Part shown: in pieces, positions 26,086 through 36,537 of the stretch
Layout of the letters: each line of letters opens with the position of its first letter
How positions within the stretch are numbered: position 1 is the first letter of the stretch
Source: Achromobacter pestifer
GTDB lineage: Bacteria > Pseudomonadota > Gammaproteobacteria > Burkholderiales > Burkholderiaceae_B
NCBI RefSeq assembly: GCF_013267355.1
Contig: NZ_CP053985.1
Location: 4,960,001-5,024,000 of the forward strand
Length of the DNA: 64,000 bases
Reading direction: 5' to 3'
Translations under genes and position numbers: made by a program
Notes under the pieces: model-generated
The model's database searches: none
Seen by the model: the letters and a program-made list of their open reading frames with translations, nothing else
What the model was told of the DNA's origin: nothing

Positions 26086-26790
26086 ATGAACGTCCAATTT
26101 ATCCGTGGCGCCGCCCGCATGGCGCTGTTGGGCACGGCCCTGTCCGGTCTGGCCGCTTGCGCCAGCGCGCAATCCGAAGCGCCCCGGCCCACGGTTAAAC
26201 AGGTCGAGGACACGCAGGCGGCATCCGCGCCGGTGACTCCCCCCGCGCCGCCGCCCGCCGCGCGCCCGGCGTCCACGCTGTCGGAGCTGCAAGGCCTGAT
26301 CCAGAGCCGCCAGGTATCGGAGCTGCGCACCGCCTACAACGGCACCTACGGCGCCAGCCTGCTGTTCAAGCCGGACGACCTGACCTATTACGTCGCGCTG
26401 TTCCAGCAGAAGGATTTCTGGCGCGTGGTGAAGACCAAGTCGGACAAGCAGGCCGAAGCCACCTACCGCGCCTTCGTCGCCCAATCCGCCGAATTGGCCG
26501 AAGTGGACATCAAGCGCATCAAGATGCAGGCCGAGTACGCGCATGCCGAGAAGCTGCTGGCCAGCCGCAGCGCCGAGCTGAGCACCCTGCAGGCCGACCG
26601 CACGGTGCGCCTGCAGCAGGAAGAGCAGGTCGCTGCGCGCCAGGAGCAGTCGCGCCAGGAAGCCACGGCGCTGGCCGACCAGCAGAAGGACGTGCGTCAG
26701 CAGTTGCGCGATCTGCAACGTCAGATCGACGCCTTGCAGGCGCAGCAGACGCAAGTGGGGAACCCGGCGGCCCAGAACCGCGGCAAGTAG
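26086..26790 (+). CDS. Coiled-coil lipoprotein of unknown function
   Basis: 234-aa protein with a lipobox LAAC (Cys25), a Pro/Ala-rich linker (40-65), a small globular region (about 65-130) and a long Gln/Glu/Arg-rich coiled coil (about 135-225) ending in QLRDLQRQIDALQAQQ. GGGGAAGG precedes the ATG by a few bases. It is monocistronic, with its own promoter candidate and a strong terminator. It may be an envelope tether; I do not recognise a family. Confidence 0.75.
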   Translation: MNVQFIRGAARMALLGTALSGLAACASAQSEAPRPTVKQVEDTQAASAPVTPPAPPPAARPASTLSELQGLIQSRQVSELRTAYNGTYGASLLFKPDDLTYYVALFQQKDFWRVVKTKSDKQAEATYRAFVAQSAELAEVDIKRIKMQAEYAHAEKLLASRSAELSTLQADRTVRLQQEEQVAARQEQSRQEATALADQQKDVRQQLRDLQRQIDALQAQQTQVGNPAAQNRGK

Positions 26791-26806
26791 CCCTTGGGCA
26801 TGCGGA

Positions 26807-26835
26807 AAAGCGGGCCTGAGGGCCCGCTTTGTCTT
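26807..26835 (+). terminator. Rho-independent terminator
   Basis: 10-bp stem AAAGCGGGCC/GGCCCGCTTT (26807-26816 with 26821-26830), TGAG loop, followed by GTCTT. It ends the lipoprotein transcript 17 bases after the stop. Confidence 0.75.
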
Positions 26836-26928
26836 GGCTGGCCAGGAAAAGGCATTGCGCACGCAGGGGCTAAGCGCCCGCCGCCGGCGGTTTCTTGTAT
26901 TCTGGGAGTTACACCCCATATTGATGCC

Positions 26929-27390
26929 ATGGCACTTAAAGTTTTCGACCTCCAGTGCGAACACAGCCACATTTTCGAGGGCTGGTTCGGTTCGCACGAA
27001 GACTATGACGCGCAGCAGGCGCGTGGCCTCGTCACGTGCCCGGTCTGCGGGTCCGCCAGCATCACCAAGCGGCTGTCGGCGCCGCGCCTGAACGTCGCCC
27101 ATCTGCACGCGCCGCAGACCGTCCAGCCCACGCTGCCCGCCAATGCCTCCGACGCCGACAAGATGGCGGTGTTGCAGGCGGCCGTCATGCGCCAGGTGCG
27201 CGCCTTGCTGCGCAACACCGAAAACGTCGGACCGCGTTTCGCCGAAGAGGCGCGCCGCATCCACGAAGGCGATGCCGACGACCGCCCGATCCGCGGCACG
27301 GCCACGCCCGAAGAGCGTGAATCGCTGGCCGAGGATGGCATCGACGTCATGGCAGTGCCAGATTTTCTGGACGACGAGCGCCTGCAGTAA
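26929..27390 (+). CDS. DUF1178 family zinc-ribbon-like protein
   Basis: 153-aa protein beginning MALKVFDLQCEHSHIFEGWF, with Cys10/His14 and a CPVC pair (Cys37, Cys40) likely binding zinc, followed by a helical region containing the family-typical PRFAEEARRIHEGD and RGTATPEE stretches. This matches DUF1178, a widespread proteobacterial family of unknown function. The ATG at 26929 is the only start that gives the family N-terminus; the open frame upstream crosses the terminator. Convergent with efp. Confidence 0.82.
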   Translation: MALKVFDLQCEHSHIFEGWFGSHEDYDAQQARGLVTCPVCGSASITKRLSAPRLNVAHLHAPQTVQPTLPANASDADKMAVLQAAVMRQVRALLRNTENVGPRFAEEARRIHEGDADDRPIRGTATPEERESLAEDGIDVMAVPDFLDDERLQ

Positions 27391-27410
27391 CGCCAGCGGG
27401 CCGCGGCAAT

Positions 27411-27443
27411 AAAAAAAGCCAGACCCGTAGGTCTGGCTTTTTC
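27411..27443. terminator. Bidirectional terminator between DUF1178 gene and efp
   Basis: 13-bp stem with a CGTA loop: AAAAAGCCAGACC (27413-27425) pairs with GGTCTGGCTTTTT (27430-27442). A-run on one side and T-run on the other make it work on both strands for the convergent genes. Confidence 0.82.
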
Positions 27444-27458
27444 TTGCCTGCTGCCGGA

Positions 27459-28019
27459 TCAGTTGTTGACGCGGCTGCGGTATTCGTTGGTGCGGGTGTC
27501 GATTTCGATCTTGTCGCCGATGGCGCAGAACAGCGGCACGTTCAGTTCGTAGCCGGTGTTGATCTTGGCCGGCTTGGTCACCTTGCCCGAGGTATCGCCA
27601 CGCACGGCGGGTTCGGTGTAGGTGATTTCGCGCACGAGCGTCGTGGGCAGTTCAACCGAAATGGCGCGGCCGTCGTAGAAGACCACTTCCACGGGCATCG
27701 CTTCTTCCAGGTAGTTCAGGGCGTCGCCCATGCTTTCGGCTTCGATTTCGTACTGGTTGTACTCTTCGTCCATGAAGACGTACATCGGGTCGCCGAAGTA
27801 GGAGTAGGTGCACTCCTTGCGGTCGAGCTGGACGACTTCGAACTTTTCGTCGGCCTTGTAGACCGATTCGCTGGCCGAGGCGGTCAACAGGTTCTTGAAC
27901 TTCAGCTTCACAACAGCGGCGTTACGGCCAGACTTGTTGTATTCGGCCTTCTGGACCACGAGGGGATCCTTGCCGACCATGACCACGTTGCCGACTCGCA
28001 ATTCCTGAGCGGTTTTCAT
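27459..28019 (-). CDS. efp: Translation elongation factor P
   Basis: 186-aa EF-P, which binds ribosomes stalled at polyproline and promotes peptide-bond formation. It starts [13 protein letters not shown], with domain I carrying the modification loop NKSGRNAA. The tip residue is Arg32, the residue rhamnosylated by EarP in Pseudomonas, Neisseria and related bacteria, rather than the lysine of E. coli. The ATG at 28019 gives the standard length and has GGAG upstream on the minus strand; the frame also extends in phase to an ATG at 28151. earP lies immediately upstream. Confidence 0.96.
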   Translation of the reverse strand: MKTAQELRVGNVVMVGKDPLVVQKAEYNKSGRNAAVVKLKFKNLLTASASESVYKADEKFEVVQLDRKECTYSYFGDPMYVFMDEEYNQYEIEAESMGDALNYLEEAMPVEVVFYDGRAISVELPTTLVREITYTEPAVRGDTSGKVTKPAKINTGYELNVPLFCAIGDKIEIDTRTNEYRSRVNN

Positions 28020-28061
28020 CGATAAAACTCCGGGGGTGATGGGTGCACTCTCCGTGCTTGC

Positions 28062-28134
28062 AAAAAGCCGCCGCTGCGAAAAAAATCGGGCTTGAAGATC
28101 CGGGTCATAAGACCCCGACAGCGGCTTCGTGCAC
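28062..28134 (-). promoter_or_regulatory. Structured leader of efp with terminator-like hairpins
   Basis: On the minus strand GCCGCTG (28125-28119) can pair with CAGCGGC (28076-28070), followed by GGC and TTTTT (28066-28062). Nested inside is a GGGTC-TTAT-GACCC hairpin followed by a run of seven T. GTGCAC occurs at both ends (28129-28134 and 28043-28048) and could close an outer stem. An in-frame ATG at 28151 would translate into this region starting MTPPGV. Attenuator-like, unproven. Confidence 0.4.
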
Positions 28135-28189
28135 ACCCCGGGAGGCGTCATAGTTGAGGCCCGACAAATACAGGGCGCTCGGAAAACTC

Positions 28190-28195
28190 TCTATT
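28190..28195 (-). promoter_or_regulatory. Candidate -10 box for efp
   Basis: On the minus strand TAGAAT lies just before the earP stop, with TTGCGC 19 bases further upstream as a poor -35. A start near 28183 would give efp a long leader containing the structured region. Confidence 0.3.
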
Positions 28196-29308
28196 CTAAC
28201 GTTTCTTCGCCAAGTCTGCGCAAAAATCGGCCAGATTTTCGGCAAGATCCGGCAGCGCGGCCTGGCTCGCATCCCAGGCCCGCGCGGCGGCGGCCCAGTC
28301 TCCCCATGCGGCCGGCGTCAGGGCGGCCGACAGCGCCGCGGCGCTTGCGCCCGTTTCCGGCAGGTTCCAGGCCCGGATCAGGGTCTGGGCGGTTTCCGGG
28401 GCCGGATAGCGCGCCAGCCAGGCTTCCAGTTTTTCCAGGTGCACGTTCTCGTCCTGGGGATAGATCTGCCAGACCAGCGGGCGCGCGGCCCAGGCGGCGC
28501 GGACGAAGGAATCCTCGCCGCGCACGAAATTCAGGTCGCAGCACCACAGCAGGCGGTCGAAGTCCGGCTGCGCCACGAAGGGCAGACGGGCCACCGACGG
28601 TGCGCCCGGCGCCGCGCAGGCGGCTTCCAGGCCGGGAGCCACGCCTTCGGGGGCAAGCAGCAGGCTGGGGCGCGGATCGGCCGCCAGCGCCTCGGCCAGC
28701 GCGCTTACCGGCGCCGTCGGATAGCAAAACAGGGACACGGCGCGTGCACCGTCGCGGCGGCGCAACAGCAGGTCCTGCGGCACGCCCAGCGAGCGCAGGA
28801 AGGCTTCCTGGTCCTGCGCCGATGCCTGCAGGGCGTCGCGTTCGGCCGACAGGCCCGGTTCGCGCAGCAGCCCACCGGTGGCGCGGGTGAAGCCGGGAAA
28901 GAAAAAGTGCTTGACCAGGCCGTCCGGCCGCTGCGAGGGCAGGCCGTGGCAGCTTTCCACCCAGGACTCGGCGCTCAGGTATTCCAGGTTGATCCAGGCC
29001 GGATGTGCCTGCCGCATGCTGTCCAGGAACGCTTCGGGAGGATCGCAGGCGAAAGCTTCGATCACCACGTCGCGGGCGGCGAGCGCCGGATCCGGCGAGT
29101 CGGACCAGTGCACGATGTCGATGCCGGCCAGTTGCTGGCGCGGCAGGCCGGGAGCGACACCGGGCTGGATGCGGGCAAAGCTGGCCAGGTCGTCGACCCA
29201 CAGGCGCACATCCCAGCCGCGGCCGTGCGCCAAGCGGCGCGCCAGCCGCCAGCAGACGCCGATGTCGCCATAGTTGTCGACAACCCGGCAGAAGATGTCC
29301 GCTTGCAT
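28196..29308 (-). CDS. earP: EF-P arginine rhamnosyltransferase EarP
   Basis: 370-aa GT-B-fold glycosyltransferase that transfers rhamnose from dTDP-beta-L-rhamnose to Arg32 of EF-P. Family hallmarks are visible: RVVDNYGDIGVCWRLAR with the two key aspartates (Asp11, Asp15), NFVRGEDSFVRAAWA with the catalytic-site Glu/Asp, and WQIYPQDENVHLEKL. Directly upstream of and co-directional with efp, whose Arg32 agrees with this modification. Confidence 0.95.
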   Translation of the reverse strand: MQADIFCRVVDNYGDIGVCWRLARRLAHGRGWDVRLWVDDLASFARIQPGVAPGLPRQQLAGIDIVHWSDSPDPALAARDVVIEAFACDPPEAFLDSMRQAHPAWINLEYLSAESWVESCHGLPSQRPDGLVKHFFFPGFTRATGGLLREPGLSAERDALQASAQDQEAFLRSLGVPQDLLLRRRDGARAVSLFCYPTAPVSALAEALAADPRPSLLLAPEGVAPGLEAACAAPGAPSVARLPFVAQPDFDRLLWCCDLNFVRGEDSFVRAAWAARPLVWQIYPQDENVHLEKLEAWLARYPAPETAQTLIRAWNLPETGASAAALSAALTPAAWGDWAAAARAWDASQAALPDLAENLADFCADLAKKR

Positions 29309-29314
29309 TGCCGC

Positions 29315-30517
29315 TTAGTGGAACTTGGCCGGCGAGGCTTCCGCGTCCTCGGGCAGTTCGGCATGCACCAGTTCGCCCAGCGGATTCGGGAAGTAGGGCG
29401 CGCCGCAGTCTTCGCAGTATTCGGGAGGCAGCACGCCCGGGATGCGGCGCACTTCGGTGACGCCGTACTCCTTGAGCAGGGCCGCGATCTCGTCGACCAC
29501 GTCGGGCTGGCCTTCATCGGACGGCTGGTCTTCCTCGCGCCCGTACAGCGGCCAGACGCAGCCGTAGTAGACATCGTTGCTGCTGCGCGCCGTGAAGCCG
29601 ATGCGGTATTCGTCGATGCGGCTTTCGCCGCAGCCGGCCACCACCGCCCGCAACTGGGAGGCTTCGAGGCTGACCGCGCCTTCGAGCCAACTGACCGCCG
29701 CGCGCAGCGACAGCGGGCGCACCCGCCGGTCGGCTTCGCGGTTGCTGACGTAATAGGCGTCGGGCAACAGGGCTTCGAAACCGCAGCCCGGCAACAGATT
29801 GGCCAGGGTCGGCTGGGCCTGCGCGGCCCATTGCTCCTGGCAGGCGTCGCGGCTGGCTTCGGCTTCGCCCAGCTGTTCCTGCCAGCGGAAGACCGGCTCG
29901 CCTTCGGGCACCGCGACGGCCGCCACGATATAGCGCGTGTCGGCCAGCATGTTGGCCGTCTCGGTCTCGCTGTTCAGGGCGGGCTTGGCGGTCTCGGCGC
30001 CCAGCGCCTGCGTGCCCAGGCGTTGCAGCCATTGCCAGGTTTCGGAGAAAGTGCGCGGCATCTGGTCCACGCTGACCAGCACCGGCATCAGCGCGCTGCG
30101 GGCCTTGCTGGACAGGACATGTCCGTGCAGTTGGGCCATCAGCGCCTGCTGCGCGCCGGCGGCGATCGGGCCGGTCGGGATGGCGTAGCGGGTCCAGGCG
30201 ACGATGGGCGCCACGACCAGCAAAATGTCGTAGCGGGCGCCATTTTTCTCGATCTTCATCGATTCGGACAGGGTTTCGGCCTGTTCGATCAGGATCTCGT
30301 ATGCGCCCACGTCGCTCTGGGCGAGGTGGTCCAGGGCCGCTTCCAGGGGAGCGTCCTGCCCCGCCTTCAGCAGCTTCGGAATCGCTTCGCCAAGCTGGTT
30401 CTCCCAGAACACGTCTTCGAGGCGGCTGCCCGAGCGGCTGAGCGCCTGGGCAAGCGCGACCAGTTTGGCGGCGTCACGGGTGAGGCGGGGAGCGGATTGG
30501 CTGCGGGATCGGGCCAT
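29315..30517 (-). CDS. DUF2863-like protein
   Basis: About 400-aa soluble protein with no signal peptide or membrane segment. A C-terminal CEDCGAPYFPNPLGELVHAELPED motif suggests a small zinc site. It resembles DUF2863 proteins of Burkholderiales, function unknown. The ATG at 30517 is preferred to an in-frame TTG at 30547. It ends 6 bases before earP, so it may be in one operon with earP and efp. Confidence 0.7.
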   Translation of the reverse strand: MARSRSQSAPRLTRDAAKLVALAQALSRSGSRLEDVFWENQLGEAIPKLLKAGQDAPLEAALDHLAQSDVGAYEILIEQAETLSESMKIEKNGARYDILLVVAPIVAWTRYAIPTGPIAAGAQQALMAQLHGHVLSSKARSALMPVLVSVDQMPRTFSETWQWLQRLGTQALGAETAKPALNSETETANMLADTRYIVAAVAVPEGEPVFRWQEQLGEAEASRDACQEQWAAQAQPTLANLLPGCGFEALLPDAYYVSNREADRRVRPLSLRAAVSWLEGAVSLEASQLRAVVAGCGESRIDEYRIGFTARSSNDVYYGCVWPLYGREEDQPSDEGQPDVVDEIAALLKEYGVTEVRRIPGVLPPEYCEDCGAPYFPNPLGELVHAELPEDAEASPAKFH

Positions 30518-30727
30518 AACTTCGGGGAGCGTCCAGTAAGTGTGCAACTGCGTAGTTTAACGCCCGGCGCGTACTGCGGCGCGCTGCCCCCTGCGAGGCG
30601 CCGCAGCCATTGCGGGACAGGTAGATTGATGCGAAAACAGCAACAGATAATGCCGATCAGGGTGGTTTATTGCTGATAAGAAACGACGGAAAATACAGTC
30701 ATCAACTCACTATCTGGAGGCACCGCC

Positions 30728-31504
30728 ATGCGCTGGCCTACGCTTTTCATATCCCATGGATCCCCCATGCTCGCCGTCGAGCCCGGACAGACCGGTCCGG
30801 CGCTCGCCGCCTGGAGCGCCGCGCAGGACCGCAAGCCCAAGGGCATCCTGGTCGTGTCGCCGCACTGGATGGGCGAGGGCCTGGCGCTGTCGACCCGCGA
30901 CCGCCAGGTCGCCTGGCACGATTTCGGCGGTTTTCCGCCGGAACTCTATCAATTGCAGTACGCGGCTCCCGGTTCGCCGGAGCTGGCGGCGCGGGTGCAG
31001 GCGCTGCTGGCCGACTCGGGCATCGTCGCCGACCTCGATCCCCGCCGCCCGCTGGACCATGGCGCCTGGGTGCCGCTGCGCTACCTCTATCCGGAAGCGG
31101 ACGTGCCGGTGGTGCAGCTGTCGCTGGACATGGGCCGCGACGCGGCCGGGCAGCTGGAACTGGGCCGCGCGCTGGCCCGGCTGCGGGACGAGGACATCCT
31201 GGTCATCGGCTCGGGTTCGCTGACGCACAACCTGCGCCACGTGCGCATGCCGCAGGACGCGCCCGCGCTGCCCTACGTGCCGGCTTTCCAGCAGTGGTAC
31301 GCGGACAAGCTGGGCGGCCATGACCTGCCGGCCCTGCTGGACTGGCAGGCGCAGGCGCCGGGCGCATCGCAGGCCCATCCGCACGACGACCACCTGATGC
31401 CGCTGTACGTGGCGCTGGGCGCGGGCGGAACCGGCTTTCGGCGCCTGAATGATGAAGTCTTGTATGGCGCGCTGGCGATGGATGCCTACGAGTTCGCGGA
31501 CTGA
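30728..31504 (+). CDS. DODA-type extradiol aromatic ring-opening dioxygenase (YgiD family)
   Basis: 258-aa class III extradiol dioxygenase of the LigB/4,5-DOPA dioxygenase group. Conserved residues: His10 (FISHGSP), His46 (SPHWM), His111 (LDHGAWVPL), His167 (SLTHNLRH) and the C-terminal AHPHDDHLMPL; several form the metal site. The usual length is 250-270 aa. CTGGAGG lies 8 bases upstream of the ATG. Single gene ended by a strong bidirectional terminator. Physiological substrate unknown. Confidence 0.88.
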   Translation: MRWPTLFISHGSPMLAVEPGQTGPALAAWSAAQDRKPKGILVVSPHWMGEGLALSTRDRQVAWHDFGGFPPELYQLQYAAPGSPELAARVQALLADSGIVADLDPRRPLDHGAWVPLRYLYPEADVPVVQLSLDMGRDAAGQLELGRALARLRDEDILVIGSGSLTHNLRHVRMPQDAPALPYVPAFQQWYADKLGGHDLPALLDWQAQAPGASQAHPHDDHLMPLYVALGAGGTGFRRLNDEVLYGALAMDAYEFAD

Positions 31505-31541
31505 TCCGAAGCGCGCGGCCGCGGCGTCCGCGCAGGCGCCA

Positions 31542-31583
31542 TGAAAATGGCCCGGGAACCGTGAGGTTCCCGGGCCATTGTCT
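31542..31583. terminator. Bidirectional terminator between dioxygenase gene and acnA
   Basis: 15-bp stem AATGGCCCGGGAACC/GGTTCCCGGGCCATT (31546-31560 with 31565-31579), GTGA loop. TGTCT follows on the + strand and TTTTCAT on the minus strand; it serves both convergent genes. Confidence 0.78.
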
Positions 31584-31598
31584 GGTCTGATCAGGAGA

Positions 31599-34304
<2,706 letters not shown>

Positions 34305-34400
34305 GATGGACTCCGTGGTTTTGCCCGGTTGAAGCCGGCATTTTCTGGCGTTTTTGCGCATTTGTCATTCTATGTGAGACTGGCGCCTGCGCGGCCGTAT

Positions 34401-34421
34401 GTCTTATATCTTATATAAGAC
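34401..34421. promoter_or_regulatory. 21-bp operator-like dyad upstream of acnA
   Basis: Half-sites GTCTTATAT and ATATAAGAC separated by CTT, with an overlapping perfect 12-bp palindrome TCTTATATAAGA. It lies 97-117 bases upstream of the acnA start. The identical 21 bases, plus matching flanks ATG... /TTG, occur upstream of acnB (53681-53701). Likely the binding site of a TCA-cycle regulator, possibly GntR-type. Confidence 0.75.
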
Positions 34422-34571
34422 TTGGCTGGGCCGTCAAAGTTCCCCTACTGCAATCAGGGGCGGCGGCCTTTGGCCTTACCCGATACTCTGGCCGAGGCGT
34501 GCGCGGGTCGCAAGCCTCTTTTATCAAGAAAGTCCTACGCGGATGTTGCGGCGCTACTAGGGAGCGCGGGT

Positions 34572-35501
34572 CTACGCAAGGAATTCGCGCAGCAGCACGG
34601 TCAGTTCGGTACGCAGGAAATCGACCACCGCGCGCTGTGCCGTCGAGGGGTAGGGGTTGGACGTGGTCAGGATGAACAGCTTGTCGCCCGGGCCCATGGC
34701 CTGGTAGGCCGGCAGCACCGGCGTCAATCGTCCCGCGGCGAGGTCCCCATGCACCACATAGGCCGGCAGCAGCGCCACGCCCGCGCCGGCGCGGGCAGCT
34801 TGCGCCAGGAACGGGAAATACTCCGACTGCAGCCGCGGCGCGAGCTTGGCCTCATGCAGCTGGTCCTTGCGGCGCAGCCGCAGCGTGACCTGGGGCCTGG
34901 GGTCGGGCGGGCCAAGAAAGTGCAGGCGGCCGAGGTCGCGCGGATGGGCCGGCGGGCCGAACAGCTCCAGATAGGAAGGCGCCGCGCACAGCACCCATTT
35001 CACGTCGCCCAGCGCGCGTGCCACGTAATCCTGCGGCGGGGTGGTCATCACCCGCAGCGCCACGTCGATTTCCGACGAAATCAGGTCGCTTACCCGGTTG
35101 GAAAACAGCACGCGCAGGGTCAGCGCCGGATGCCGCAAGGTGAAGTTCACCAGCAGCGGGCGCAACTGGTCCAGTTCTCCCAGCCCGGTGGGGATGCTCA
35201 GCCGGACGTGGCCGGCGGGCTCCGAGCCGAGCTTTTGCAAGGCGTGGCGGGCGGATTCGACCTCGCGCGCCATGCGCGCGCCGTGCTCGTACAGCACCGA
35301 GCCTTGCTGCGTCAGCTCCAGCCGCCGGGTGCTGCGGCGGATGAGCTGGGCGCCGAAGGCGCGTTCCAGCTTCTGCAGGTTGCGGCTGACGTGCGATCGG
35401 GTCACGCCGTGGCGCACCGCCGCTTCGCTCAAGGTGCCGGCGTCGACGATGGTGACGAACAGCTGTATCAGATTGAGGTCGAGCGCGGGCAGGGCGGGCA
35501 T
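34572..35501 (-). CDS. LysR family transcriptional regulator
   Basis: 309-aa regulator. The N-terminal HTH is LDLNLIQLFVTIVDAGTLSEAAVRHGVTRSHVSRNLQKLE (about 7-60), followed by a periplasmic-binding-protein-like effector domain. The ATG at 35501 begins MPALPALDLN, the usual LysR start; the frame upstream is open but unrelated. Divergent from the reductase/ligase/Bug operon, which it probably controls with a CoA-thioester precursor or aromatic acid as effector. Confidence 0.9.
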   Translation of the reverse strand: MPALPALDLNLIQLFVTIVDAGTLSEAAVRHGVTRSHVSRNLQKLERAFGAQLIRRSTRRLELTQQGSVLYEHGARMAREVESARHALQKLGSEPAGHVRLSIPTGLGELDQLRPLLVNFTLRHPALTLRVLFSNRVSDLISSEIDVALRVMTTPPQDYVARALGDVKWVLCAAPSYLELFGPPAHPRDLGRLHFLGPPDPRPQVTLRLRRKDQLHEAKLAPRLQSEYFPFLAQAARAGAGVALLPAYVVHGDLAAGRLTPVLPAYQAMGPGDKLFILTTSNPYPSTAQRAVVDFLRTELTVLLREFLA

Positions 35502-35521
35502 GCGCGGTCTTATTGTTGACT

Positions 35522-35540
35522 GTAAGGAAACATAGTTTAC
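35522..35540. promoter_or_regulatory. Candidate LysR-type site in the divergent promoter region
   Basis: GTAA-N11-TTAC dyad with a nested AAAC-ATA-GTTT palindrome, 21 bases upstream of the lysR start and 71 bases upstream of the reductase gene. Fits the T-N11-A pattern of LysR regulators. Confidence 0.4.
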
Positions 35541-35610
35541 GCAAAGTGCGGGATTGTCGCGGCGTGGCGCGGATTGATATTCTGGACTCCACCAAACAGG
35601 AGACCAGGCC

Positions 35611-36537
35611 ATGCCCCAAAAACAGCCCGGCGGGACGATCCCGCAAACCATGTTCCGCGCCGATCTGTTCCGCGGCGAGCGCGTCCTTGTCACCGGGGGC
35701 GGCACCGGCCTGGGCTATGCCATGGCCGAGCGGCTGGCGTCGCTGGGCGCTACGCTGCACTTGTGGGGACGCCGCGCCGGGGTGCTCGAAGAAGCCGCCG
35801 CGAGCCTGCGCGAGCGCTACGGCGCGGAGGTCCACGTCCAGGCGGTCGATATCCGCGATGCCGAGGCCGTGGACGCCGCGGTCGACGCCATCTGGACCGG
35901 GCATGGCGCGCTGACCGGCCTGATCAACAACGCCGCGGGCAACTTCATCAGCCCTACCGAAAAGCTCTCGCCGCGCGGCTTCAACGCCATCGCCGACACG
36001 GTGTTCCGCGGCACCTTCTATACGACCCAGGCCGTCGGCAAGCGCTGGATCGCGCAGGGCACGGGCGGGGCGGTGCTGTCCATCGTGGTGACCTGGGTCT
36101 GGACCGGTTCGCCCTTCGTGGTCCCTTCGGCCATGTCCAAGGCCGGCATAGACGCCATGACCAAGTCGCTGGCCATCGAATGGGGCCGCCATGGCATCCG
36201 CCTGAACGCCATCGCGCCGGGCGTGATCCCGACCGAAGGGGCCAGCGCGCGGCTGCGGCCGAAGGACACGGGCGCCGACGCCCAGACGCAGCAGAACCCG
36301 ATGCGGCGGTTGGGCACCGGCCACGACATCGGCGAGCTGGCGGCCTTCCTGCTGAGTCCGGGCTACGACTGGATCAACGGCCAGACCATCGCGTTGGACG
36401 GCGGCGACTATCTGGCCAACGGCGCCTACTTCAAGCAGTACGCCGAATGGAGCGACGCGGACTGGGCCGCCGCGCGCCAGGCCATCGAAACGCGCACCGC
36501 GCAGGACAAGGCGCAGCGCAGCACGGGGGCGGCATGA
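35611..36537 (+). CDS. SDR oxidoreductase, 2,4-dienoyl-CoA reductase-like
   Basis: 308-aa short-chain dehydrogenase. The nucleotide-binding motif is TGGGTGLGYAMAE (about 29-41), NNAAGN follows near 109, and the active site region reads SAMSKAGIDAMTKSLAIEW. The usual catalytic Tyr of YxxxK is absent; Ser takes its place while the Lys is kept, as in DECR-type 2,4-dienoyl-CoA reductases. The next gene, an acyl-CoA ligase, overlaps its stop (ATGA). Probably reduces an unsaturated acyl-CoA made from the ligase product. Confidence 0.85.
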   Translation: MPQKQPGGTIPQTMFRADLFRGERVLVTGGGTGLGYAMAERLASLGATLHLWGRRAGVLEEAAASLRERYGAEVHVQAVDIRDAEAVDAAVDAIWTGHGALTGLINNAAGNFISPTEKLSPRGFNAIADTVFRGTFYTTQAVGKRWIAQGTGGAVLSIVVTWVWTGSPFVVPSAMSKAGIDAMTKSLAIEWGRHGIRLNAIAPGVIPTEGASARLRPKDTGADAQTQQNPMRRLGTGHDIGELAAFLLSPGYDWINGQTIALDGGDYLANGAYFKQYAEWSDADWAAARQAIETRTAQDKAQRSTGAA

